Source: Calditrichaceae bacterium
GTDB taxonomy: Bacteria > Calditrichota > Calditrichia > Calditrichales > Calditrichaceae
DNA: 6,935 nt
Assembly (NCBI GenBank): GCA_030622395.1
Contig: JAUXGF010000150.1
Location: 1 to 6,935, forward strand
Direction: 5' to 3'
Under the pieces are notes generated by a model. It was not told the origin of the DNA. It did no database searches and was given only the letters and a program-made list of their open reading frames with translations. Shown in pieces: positions 1 through 5,364 of the stretch. The position numbers were made by a program, and so were the translations under genes. Positions within the stretch are counted from its first letter, which is position 1. Every line of letters starts with the position of its first letter.

Positions 1-225
1 TTCGATTCGAATATTAAAGCGCTGTTTCTTATCTAAAAAATCAATAATCTGCCCGGCAAAATGATGTACGTTTATAATGATTTCATTAACGCCGGTTTTC
101 TTTAAACGGTTAATGACTAATTCCAGAAGTGTAACGCCGTTTATTTCAAGCAGCGCCTTGGGTTTCGTATCGGTTAAAGGACGCAGCCGAACGCCGAGAC
201 CGGCTGCAAAGATCATTGCTTTCAT
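1..225 (-). CDS. MurU-like sugar-1-phosphate nucleotidyltransferase, N-terminal part (runs off left edge)
   Basis: This is the first 75 codons of a gene that continues beyond base 1. The protein begins MKAMIFAAGLG and shows the signature GLGVRLRPLT..KPKALL (residues about 9-26), the nucleotide-binding loop of the NTP-transferase (RmlA/GlmU-N/MurU) family. These enzymes transfer a nucleotidyl group from NTP to a sugar 1-phosphate in the cytoplasm. The partner gene at 3369-4799 is a sugar kinase–RapZ fusion, which fits an AmgK/MurU-type salvage pair making UDP-amino sugars for the cell wall; that pairing is inference. A mannose-1-phosphate guanylyltransferase-like role is the main alternative. 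The ATG at 223-225 is chosen because the family motif starts within a few residues; no strong Shine-Dalgarno sequence is visible. Bases 1-93 recur at 2442-2534 with one mismatch, inside the chimeric ORF at 2190-3011. Confidence 0.85.
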   Translation of the reverse strand, partial: MKAMIFAAGLGVRLRPLTDTKPKALLEINGVTLLELVINRLKKTGVNEIIINVHHFAGQIIDFLDKKQRFNIRIE

Positions 226-281
226 AGGCTTATTGTTTCATAGTTAAAATTGAATGTATACTTATTTAATTGTGTAGTCCT

Positions 282-301
282 CATCCCGACTGATCGAGAT
301 G
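282..301. repeat. CCCGA/TCGGG-type hairpin between two minus-strand genes
   Basis: CATCCCGA (282-289) pairs with TCGAGATG (294-301) around a CTGA loop, giving 8 bp with one G·T wobble. It lies just after the stop codon of the lipoprotein gene at 319-1209 and before the nucleotidyltransferase start. It could attenuate or terminate transcription, but no T-run follows it on the minus strand. It resembles the other CCCGA hairpins in the window. Confidence 0.45.
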
Positions 302-318
302 GAAAACAATCTTATATT

Positions 319-1209
319 TTAGTCATTTGACGCCCTTGTTGAACTGCTGGCTTTGTTTATTTTATCCAATATTTTTATTTCAAACTGAGAAGGTTCAATA
401 AATACATTATTATTTTGGTAATCCATTCCCAAAAATTTCTCTTCCCTGTTCAATTTCTTAAATTTAATAGTATGAATTCCTTGAACATAATAGTCTTTAA
501 ATAGAACTTGTGCGGTTGTCGATATAATGTTAAAAAGAAGTGGTGCTCCCAAAAATATTACATTTGGCGGTAATTCAATTTTTGTTGCATTTATTAAGTG
601 TGAGTCATTTTCTGGAAATTGAATTATATCAATAAGAATTCTACCAAGATCATTAATTTTATCTTTTTCAATCTCGAATTCCATTGTCGGTAGATTTTCA
701 AAATGCTCTATAGATATATTTTTATTGTAAAATACGAATTTATGAATTTTGTATTTTCCGGGTTGGATACAGAATGAAAAAGGTTCATTTGAGTCACTCT
801 GAAATTGAACCAATTGCTCGTCTGATACATCAATTTTTTTTAAAGTGATGTTCATTCTTAAGATTGTACATACATTTCCTGGAGGTAGCCCATAAATCAC
901 CTCACCGCTATCATTGATTACGCATCTCACATCACGAAAATCAAGAAATTTTATACCAGGTCTGAACAGACCTTCATCTTTTTGATCAAATAACAAGCCA
1001 TTATCTTTTAATTCAATAATTTGTCCATATATTTTTTTGTTTTTTGATCCTGTATTCATAAATAAACAAGATCCTTTCCCTGGATAACTATATAAGTTAT
1101 GAAATTCTCCAGCCATTACAGTTTTACAGTCATCAGGAGATGAATATTTAACTAATTTTTTAGTGCATGAAAAAGTGAAAAAAACAAGTAATAATAGAAG
1201 TATCCTCAT
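319..1209 (-). CDS. Orphan lipoprotein, hypothetical
   Basis: The function is not recognised. The start is placed at 1207-1209 rather than at the farther upstream codon at 1254. From here the protein begins MRILLLLLVFFTFSC, a compact lipoprotein signal peptide with the lipidated Cys at residue 15. A good Shine-Dalgarno sequence, AGGAAG on the minus strand (1214-1219), also sits 4 nt upstream. The mature protein of about 280 residues has several cysteines and a segment FCIQPGKYKI (about 146-155) of the kind seen in beta-sandwich surface proteins. No enzymatic motif is visible. The lipobox (T-F-S-C) is weak at the -3 position. The gene is clearly more AT-rich than the kinase gene nearby. It sits in the accessory insert separating the kinase–RapZ gene from its nucleotidyltransferase partner, so it was probably acquired. 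Export to a membrane is likely; the role is unknown. Confidence 0.75.
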   Translation of the reverse strand: MRILLLLLVFFTFSCTKKLVKYSSPDDCKTVMAGEFHNLYSYPGKGSCLFMNTGSKNKKIYGQIIELKDNGLLFDQKDEGLFRPGIKFLDFRDVRCVINDSGEVIYGLPPGNVCTILRMNITLKKIDVSDEQLVQFQSDSNEPFSFCIQPGKYKIHKFVFYNKNISIEHFENLPTMEFEIEKDKINDLGRILIDIIQFPENDSHLINATKIELPPNVIFLGAPLLFNIISTTAQVLFKDYYVQGIHTIKFKKLNREEKFLGMDYQNNNVFIEPSQFEIKILDKINKASSSTRASND

Positions 1210-1214
1210 AATTC

Positions 1215-1352
1215 TTCCTAAGTTTATAACGGTTAGCATAAGGGGCGCGAACAAGCGGACAGTAAATTTGACTTGCTAAAGCCCTTGACCGGCTTAAAAC
1301 ACTAATAAGACTCAGTACGCGTTTCGCGCGTCCCTTTACTGCCTTAGGTACC
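1215..1352. other. Structured spacer between the two orphan lipoprotein genes
   Basis: This 197-base gap (1210-1406) holds several complementary segments. GCGCGAA (1245-1251) matches TTCGCGC (1323-1329), and CAGTAAA (1260-1266) matches TTTACTG (1335-1341). The two pairs interleave rather than nest. On the minus strand the end next to the downstream gene reads GCTAACCGTTATAA, an AAC/GTTA core loosely like integron recombination boxes, but it does not fit the consensus. TTAGGTACC (1344-1352) is an inverted copy of GGTACCTAA at 2114-2122, on the other side of the gene at 1407-2093. It may be a degraded cassette boundary or a repetitive element. No coding potential is seen. Confidence 0.35.
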
Positions 1353-1406
1353 TGAATTTATTGCAGTACAATTATAGTGTTAAATCTTCCAGTATTGATG
1401 ATACAG

Positions 1407-2093
1407 TTATTTTTTTCCATATTTTTCTAACATTAACGATTTTTGTTTATTTTGAAATAATATGTTTTTGTCTAAATAAGAAATGAAGTAAATACTATCA
1501 CTAATTAATTCATATTGAATTAAACCAACTGATGTATCTAACCAAAGATAAACAAATCCATCTTCTACTTTTTGCCTTATTTTAAGGCAGTTTTCAAAAA
1601 CATACTCATCAAAATGCAATTCCTCAAAACTGTCTATCTCATACTCATCATTATAAAATTTTTCATCTATTTTAATTTTATCGGGCATTTCAAATTTTGA
1701 ATTTGAATTAAGATCATAAGTAAAAATAATTGAGGTGTTTTTAAAGACTATAAATGAATTCCAGGATGCATGCCCCTTTCTTCCAATTTGATAAATAGAA
1801 TCCGCTACCTTTTTAGTAAAGAAAGAATTAATATATACGGACTTTATTGATGGCCCCCAATCTAAGTAATAATAGTCTTTAACTTCTTCAATAAATAAAT
1901 ATGATAAGAATATATTTTTCGAAGATGTGATTATTTTTTCCTTTTCAGATTTCCACCCAGAAAAAGTTAAAAAATTCAGTTCGCATGAATCCTGTTTATC
2001 TAAAAAACTTAAATATTCTTTCATATCAATTGAATTCTCAAAATCACAATTTTGAATGACTAAGATGAAAATAAGATAATATATTTTCTTCAT
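1407..2093 (-). CDS. Orphan lipoprotein, hypothetical
   Basis: The start is set at 2091-2093, giving 228 residues beginning MKKIYYLIFILVIQNC. This is a short basic n-region and hydrophobic core ending in a plausible lipobox (I-Q-N-C, Cys 16). An upstream in-frame codon at 2156 would add a charged leader in front of the signal peptide and would start inside the hairpin/duplication boundary, so it is rejected. No Shine-Dalgarno sequence is evident. The protein is rich in Lys, Asp, Phe and Tyr. Near the C-terminus it has YLWLDTSVGLIQYEL (about 182-196), resembling the 'ywlapgvGLvk' stretch of several envelope proteins of Bacteroidota. The function is not recognised. It is strongly AT-rich, lies between short inverted GGTACCTAA repeats (1344-1352 and 2114-2122), and follows an integron-like half-site, so it may be a captured gene. 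Confidence 0.7.
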   Translation of the reverse strand: MKKIYYLIFILVIQNCDFENSIDMKEYLSFLDKQDSCELNFLTFSGWKSEKEKIITSSKNIFLSYLFIEEVKDYYYLDWGPSIKSVYINSFFTKKVADSIYQIGRKGHASWNSFIVFKNTSIIFTYDLNSNSKFEMPDKIKIDEKFYNDEYEIDSFEELHFDEYVFENCLKIRQKVEDGFVYLWLDTSVGLIQYELISDSIYFISYLDKNILFQNKQKSLMLEKYGKK

Positions 2094-2116
2094 GATATTA
2101 TGATCATATATCTGGT

Positions 2117-2135
2117 ACCTAACTTGTAGTTGAGC
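2117..2135 (-). other. Integron attC-like simple site (paired R/L boxes)
   Basis: On the minus strand the sequence reads GCTCAAC, a 5-nt spacer TACAA, then GTTAGGT. Both boxes fit the integron core consensus exactly (RYYYAAC and GTTRRRY), and the 5-nt spacing is the expected one for the right-hand simple site of an attC. It lies directly 3' of a perfect hairpin (2136-2154) and upstream of the lipoprotein gene at 1407-2093. The matching left-hand simple site is absent; the sequence there is the copied RapZ tail. No integrase is in the window. It is a candidate only. Confidence 0.35.
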
Positions 2136-2154
2136 GTCCCGATATTTTCGGGAC
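2136..2154. repeat. Perfect hairpin of the CCCGA/TCGGG family
   Basis: GTCCCGA (2136-2142) and TCGGGAC (2148-2154) form a perfect 7-bp stem with a TATTT loop. It abuts the integron-like site on one side and lies one base from the edge of the copied RapZ tail (which begins at 2156), so a rearrangement breakpoint maps to this hairpin. There is no T-run, so it is not a convincing intrinsic terminator. Confidence 0.6.
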
Positions 2155-2155
2155 A

Positions 2156-2320
2156 AATGACTTAATGACGATCTTTTTGATCCTGATTTTTATTTTATCT
2201 CCCACTCCCGGTGCCTGAGATCAATATCGACGTCATGCTTTTCACTTAAATAAGCGGCAAGCTGATTAGCGCAATATACCGAACGATGCTGTCCGCCGGT
2301 GCAGCCAAAGGCAATCATTA
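2156..2320 (-). repeat. Duplicated RapZ C-terminal segment (second copy of 3335-3499)
   Basis: These 165 bases match 3335-3499 without gaps, with 7 mismatches that are all transitions. The copied unit covers the last 44 or so codons of the kinase–RapZ gene, its stop codon and 34 bases beyond. Within the coding part two changes alter the protein: KYDV becomes KHDV, and REREIK becomes REWEIK. The left edge sits next to the hairpin at 2136-2154. The right edge joins the nucleotidyltransferase fragment near 2320-2330. Confidence 0.95.
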
Positions 2321-3011
2321 CATTATCGATATCCGTTAAAACATCCACATTATGCAGTAAAAAAGGATTAGCGTCATTAAAAAACCATCCCGCTTTTTGA
2401 AGTCCGCCGCCCGTATCGAGCAATTCATTTTCGTGAGAAATTTCGATTCGAATATTAAAGCGCTGTTTCTTATCTAAAAAATCAATAATCTGCCCGGCAA
2501 AATGATGTGCGTTTATAATGATTTCATTAACGCCACGGTCTTTCCATTCATCAGTAAGTTCTTCCCTTATGGCAATGCCGCGCATTCGTTTTTCAATCCA
2601 ATCATCGGAATACCCTTTGGCTTTGTATAATGCACGGGTGCGTTTTGTGGCAAGTTCAGGGTCTTCAATTTCCTGAATCCGTTCATAACCAACTTTTGCC
2701 AGCCAGCGTTTGAATGGTTCAGCTTTGGGTGATGGAATAGATTGAATGATGCGGAACGCATTTTCAGTGTTTACAATTTCTGTTAAATATTTTTTACCAT
2801 CTGATGATTCTAATTTCAGTTGTCGACAAAATGTCGACAACTCAACACCGGAACTTTCCCTCTCTCGTTTTTTTAAGCGATACCAATAATCTCGTGGTTT
2901 TTTACTGTCTGTTAATACTTCAATAATATCTACAACAGAAAACCACCATTCATTTTCGTGAATCGTTTTCCGTATCTCTTTTCCCTTAAATAATGCTATT
3001 CGTGTTTCCAT
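2190..3011 (-). CDS. Chimeric ORF: BRO-N domain + nucleotidyltransferase fragment + RapZ C-terminal fragment
   Basis: The ORF is 273 codons in three parts. Residues 1 to about 160 are a BRO family N-terminal domain of the phage antirepressor type: METRIALFKGKEIRK, EWWFSVVDIIEVLTDS, FRIIQSIPSPKAEPFKRWLA, GYSDDWIEKRMRGIAIR. Residues about 161-229 are an internal piece of the neighbouring nucleotidyltransferase (NEIIINAHHFAGQIIDFLD, LLDTGGGL, HNVDVLTDID). Residues 231-273 are the end of RapZ (MIAFGCTGGQHRSVYC). Each piece keeps its native frame and there is no internal stop. BRO-N binds DNA in phage and viral proteins; the usual BRO C-terminal half is missing. The nucleotidyltransferase piece lacks the N-terminal signature loop, so no transferase activity is expected. 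The start at 3011 is the normal BRO start and lies 3 bases after the preceding ORF. It may be a decaying fusion pseudogene or an expressed mosaic protein. Confidence 0.7.
   Translation of the reverse strand: METRIALFKGKEIRKTIHENEWWFSVVDIIEVLTDSKKPRDYWYRLKKRERESSGVELSTFCRQLKLESSDGKKYLTEIVNTENAFRIIQSIPSPKAEPFKRWLAKVGYERIQEIEDPELATKRTRALYKAKGYSDDWIEKRMRGIAIREELTDEWKDRGVNEIIINAHHFAGQIIDFLDKKQRFNIRIEISHENELLDTGGGLQKAGWFFNDANPFLLHNVDVLTDIDNVMIAFGCTGGQHRSVYCANQLAAYLSEKHDVDIDLRHREWEIK
2442..2534 (-). repeat. Duplicated nucleotidyltransferase segment (copy of 1-93)
   Basis: These 93 bases match 1-93 with a single A/G difference (68 versus 2509, changing Val to Ala in NVHH). The similarity should continue across about 2330-2441, which encodes further nucleotidyltransferase motifs (LLDTGGGL, HNVDVLTDID), but the source lies beyond the left edge of the window. 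The right end stops at 2534, where the intact gene reads on into codons for KKTG while the copy switches to BRO codons for KDRG. Confidence 0.95.
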
Positions 3012-3047
3012 TTTTTAGTCTTCTTTTTTTTGTTCTATACCGATTTG

Positions 3048-3089
3048 CCCCGATAATTCGGGATTTTGCTTACCTGCCGATATGTCGGT
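3048..3089. repeat. Two adjacent CCCGA/TCGGG-type mini-hairpins
   Basis: CCCGA (3049-3053) pairs with TCGGG (3058-3062) around TAAT. About 15 bases later CCGA (3077-3080) pairs with TCGG (3085-3088) around TATG. They lie in the unrelated tail of the 3015-3302 ORF, next to the point where its similarity to the kinase gene ends. They belong to the same motif family as 2136-2154 and 5305-5338. Confidence 0.4.
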
Positions 3090-3120
3090 GCACTGCGTTA
3101 AACAATAAGGAGTATCCCTG

Positions 3121-3256
3121 AATTGACGCAGGTAACTTGAACGCACCAACCGGCTCCAGGCGTCTGTAAGAGCGGGTATTTCAATCGGTAAACCAGCCGT
3201 GTGCAAAAGCAATTCCAAATTACGAATGGGCACGTTTTTTAGAAAATGTTCTTTTA
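3121..3256 (-). repeat. Duplicated kinase–RapZ linker segment (copy of 3778-3918)
   Basis: This segment aligns to 3778-3918 with 6 substitutions (five transitions), a 6-base deletion that keeps the frame (CAAAAG around 3887) and one added T at the far edge. The neighbouring block 3104-3120 is unlike its counterpart 3761-3777, yet the following GTTAAAC (3097-3103 and 3754-3760) is again identical at the same offset. Confidence 0.9.
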
Positions 3257-3368
3257 CAGGCAGGATAACTTCGATCAGCATTTTGTGTGTAATGTTATCC
3301 ATATTTATTCATTTACTCCGGTAATAATTTCCTGAATGACTTAATGACAATCTTTTTGATCCTGATTT

Positions 3369-4799
3369 TTATTTTATCTCCCGCTCCCGGTGTCTGAGAT
3401 CGATATCGACGTCATACTTTTCACTCAAATAAGCGGCAAGCTGATTAGCGCAATATACCGAACGGTGCTGTCCGCCGGTGCAGCCAAAGGCAATCATTAT
3501 ATCGGTAAAATTTCGTTTTTGGTAATTAACAATCATTTGATCGACCATGGATTTAACATTTTTTAAAAAAGCGCCTGCCTCTTTTCCCTTTTCCAGGAAC
3601 TCTATAACAGGAGCGTCATTACCTGTTAAATCTTTATATGGCTCATAACGTCCCGGGTTAGGCAAAAACCGGCAGTCAAAAACAAAGCCGCCGCCATGTC
3701 CTTTTTCATCCAGGGGGATGCCGCGTTTGTAAGAAAAACTTTGAATACGAACGGTTAAACGCAGTTGGGCGTCGCCAAATTGGCGCAGATAACTTGAACG
3801 CACCAACCTGCTCCAGGCGTCTGTAAGAGCGGGTATTTCAATCGGTAAATCAGCCGTGTGCAAAAGCAATTCCAAATTACGAATGGCAAAAGGCACGCTT
3901 TTTAGGAAATGTTCTTTACGTTCGTAAAACCCGCGAAATCCATAAGCGCCTAAAGCCTGCATTATCCGGATATAAACATATCCATGATAATATTGCAAAA
4001 ATTTTTGGCGGTTAACATTTTTGTAACGGCTTAGCGTTTCTATATAGCTGTCAAGCAATTCTATGCGGACTTCTTTGGGGATATCCGCTTTGGAGTCAAA
4101 CAAAAGCGAAGCCAGGTCATACTGCAATGCGCCCTTACGTCCGCCCTGGTAGTCTATAAAATACGGCTCGTCGTTAACAATCATTACATTGCGCGATTGG
4201 AAATCACGATAAAGGAAATAGCCGCGCTCTGTTCCCAAAAGAAAATCAGTAAATTTTTGGAAATCATCTTCGAGACTTTGCTCGTCAAAAGGAATATTAG
4301 CTAACTTTAAAAAATAGTATTTAAAATAACTTAAATCCCACATCATTGATTGGCGGTCGAAACTGTTTCTTGGATAGCAGACGCTATAATCCAAATCCGT
4401 ACCGGCTTCAATTTGAAAAACCGGTAAAGCTTGGATAACCTTTTTATACATGGATACGATTCGTCCGGAAAAACCTTCTTTTTCCCTAACTTCGCTTAAA
4501 AAGGAAAACAGGGTGACGTCGCCCAGGTCCTCTTCCAGATAGATATTTTTATCCAGTTCCTGAAGATAGATGCGTGGAACTTTTAGACCCTTTTCTTTAA
4601 AATGTTTGGAAAAGGAAAGAAAGGCGATATTCTCTTTGATATCGGGATTATATACGCCGATAGCTGTTTTCGTTGAACCGTATATTCGATAGTAGCGGCG
4701 GTCTGAACCGTGAGCGGGCATTTTTTCAATCTTTTGAGCCGCTTCTTTTGCCCAGCGTTTGTATAAATTGGAAAGATCGTTTTCGATAGGATTATTCAT
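3369..4799 (-). CDS. AmgK-like sugar kinase fused to RapZ C-terminal domain
   Basis: The protein has 476 residues in two domains. Residues 1 to about 290 form an aminoglycoside-phosphotransferase fold kinase: phosphate-loop region GSDRRYYRI (31-39), catalytic loop YRDFQSRNVMI (197-207; Asp199, Asn204) and metal-binding FIDYQ (214-218; Asp216), followed by YDLASLL. This arrangement resembles AmgK, the anomeric MurNAc/GlcNAc kinase of cell-wall recycling. Residues about 347-476 form a RapZ C-terminal domain: SFSYKRGIP, FVFDCRFLPNPGR, TGNDAPV and GCTGGQHRSVYC (439-450). In E. coli RapZ this domain is linked to glucosamine-6-phosphate sensing and RNA binding. The kinase probably makes the sugar 1-phosphate used by the nucleotidyltransferase at 1-225; the RapZ part may sense amino-sugar status (inference). 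The start ATG at 4797-4799 has no strong Shine-Dalgarno sequence. Both domains look complete. Parts of the gene are copied at 2156-2320 and 3121-3256. Confidence 0.88.
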   Translation of the reverse strand: MNNPIENDLSNLYKRWAKEAAQKIEKMPAHGSDRRYYRIYGSTKTAIGVYNPDIKENIAFLSFSKHFKEKGLKVPRIYLQELDKNIYLEEDLGDVTLFSFLSEVREKEGFSGRIVSMYKKVIQALPVFQIEAGTDLDYSVCYPRNSFDRQSMMWDLSYFKYYFLKLANIPFDEQSLEDDFQKFTDFLLGTERGYFLYRDFQSRNVMIVNDEPYFIDYQGGRKGALQYDLASLLFDSKADIPKEVRIELLDSYIETLSRYKNVNRQKFLQYYHGYVYIRIMQALGAYGFRGFYERKEHFLKSVPFAIRNLELLLHTADLPIEIPALTDAWSRLVRSSYLRQFGDAQLRLTVRIQSFSYKRGIPLDEKGHGGGFVFDCRFLPNPGRYEPYKDLTGNDAPVIEFLEKGKEAGAFLKNVKSMVDQMIVNYQKRNFTDIMIAFGCTGGQHRSVYCANQLAAYLSEKYDVDIDLRHREREIK

Positions 4800-4950
4800 T
4801 TGGCTGCAATTCCACTTTTTGGGTTATATAAGAACATAGCTTTGCAAATTCACCCTGTTAAATTAAAAATTAATGTGATTGGAAAATGCACAAACATATT
4901 ATTTAACGGGGTAAATTAATAAAAGCGATACTTGTTGGAGCGGAGCGTAA

Positions 4951-4969
4951 ATCCCGCTTTTGCGGGGAT
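4951..4969. repeat. GC-rich hairpin ATCCCGC/GCGGGGAT
   Basis: ATCCCGC (4951-4957) pairs with GCGGGGAT (4962-4969) around TTTT, with one bulged G. It is surrounded by AT-rich sequence and has no following T-run on either strand. It is a variant of the CCCG hairpins elsewhere in the window. Confidence 0.5.
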
Positions 4970-5056
4970 GCTTGATGAAGAAACTTAAGTTAGCGGTAAT
5001 CAGTAACTTGCATCAAATATTAAGCATCAAGTAACCAGTATCCAGCATCAAGCATC
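4967..5056. repeat. Tract of AGCATCAAG-like words with terminal inverted copies
   Basis: GATGCTTGATG (4967-4977) is a perfect 11-base inverted copy of CATCAAGCATC (5046-5056). Between and around them related words recur: TTGCATCAA, AAGCATCAAG, CAAGTAACCAGTATCCAGCATC. The pattern is irregular short-word repetition rather than a fixed-unit tandem array. Similar 'CCAGCATC' runs occur between genes in many environmental bacteria. The function is unknown. Confidence 0.5.
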
Positions 5057-5098
5057 TATTTTGGTTTAACTTTCCCCAATTCAGACTATACAATAAAG

Positions 5099-5121
5099 TA
5101 GTGATATTTTAGGAATCACTA
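5099..5121. other. Imperfect-context hairpin TAGTGAT/ATCACTA
   Basis: A perfect 7-bp stem (5099-5105 with 5115-5121) encloses a 9-base loop. It lies in the gene-free region. It is low in GC and lacks a clear T-run, so a terminator or operator role is only a possibility. Confidence 0.3.
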
Positions 5122-5304
5122 TTAACCGTTTCTTAGTTGTCAGTTACTCATCAGAATGTTAAACAAAAATACTTGCGGATGATTAAAAAATCAACATGAA
5201 ATAACGGATTTATAAAAAATTTTAGGTAAGTGTGGAAATAAAGGGCGTATTATTCAAATTAAAACTTTAAAATCATTTTAATAATGATTAAATTAATCTC
5301 TGTT

Positions 5305-5338
5305 ATTTCGGGATATATTTTTTTGTATAGTCCCGAAT
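5305..5338. repeat. Long-stem TTCGGGA/TCCCGAA hairpin
   Basis: TTCGGGA (5307-5313) pairs with TCCCGAA (5331-5337). The stem continues inward through TATA/TATA with one unpaired G, leaving a T-rich loop. It is the longest member of the CCCGA/TCGGG hairpin family in the window and ends 27 bases before the MITE-like element. Confidence 0.5.
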
Positions 5339-5364
5339 GGCTGGGTGTTGCAGAACACACAAAA

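Larger units (their letters stand above)
3015..3302 (-). pseudogene. Patchwork ORF containing a copy of the kinase–RapZ linker
   Basis: This 95-codon ORF is probably rearrangement debris. Residues 1-16 (MDNITHKMLIEVILPV) do not match the kinase; they faintly resemble the N-terminus of PriA-type primosomal proteins, which is only a guess. Residues 17-62 are a copy of kinase residues 295-341 (KEHFLK..IRNLELLLHTA..LPIEIPALTDAWSRLVRSSYLRQF), with two residues lost. After RDTPYCLT the tail (residues 70-95) is unrelated and its DNA carries two small CCGA/TCGG hairpins. GGAG lies 13 nt ahead of the ATG, too far for a strong ribosome binding site. The stop codon is 3 bases before the BRO start at 3011, so if translated the two ORFs could be coupled. 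Confidence 0.6.

Noticed and set aside
1210..1254. Upstream start for the 319-1209 lipoprotein
   Set aside because: The start at 1209 has a good AGGAAG Shine-Dalgarno sequence and a clean lipoprotein signal; the extension runs into the structured spacer.
2136..2154. Intrinsic terminator
   Set aside because: The stem is good, but no T-run follows on either strand.
2094..2156. Upstream extension of the 1407-2093 gene to base 2156
   Set aside because: It would put a charged leader before the signal peptide, and its DNA is the hairpin and integron-like site.
2567..2761. Minus-strand open frame of 64 codons
   Set aside because: It overlaps the BRO-N coding region in another frame and has no recognisable motif.
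1..3499. Assembly artefact as the sole explanation for the repeated fragments
   Set aside because: The copies differ from their sources by scattered substitutions and one 6-base deletion, which a simple misjoin would not make. A join of two strains is still possible.
4967..5056. CRISPR array
   Set aside because: The repeated words are short, irregular and lack equal spacers; no cas gene is near.
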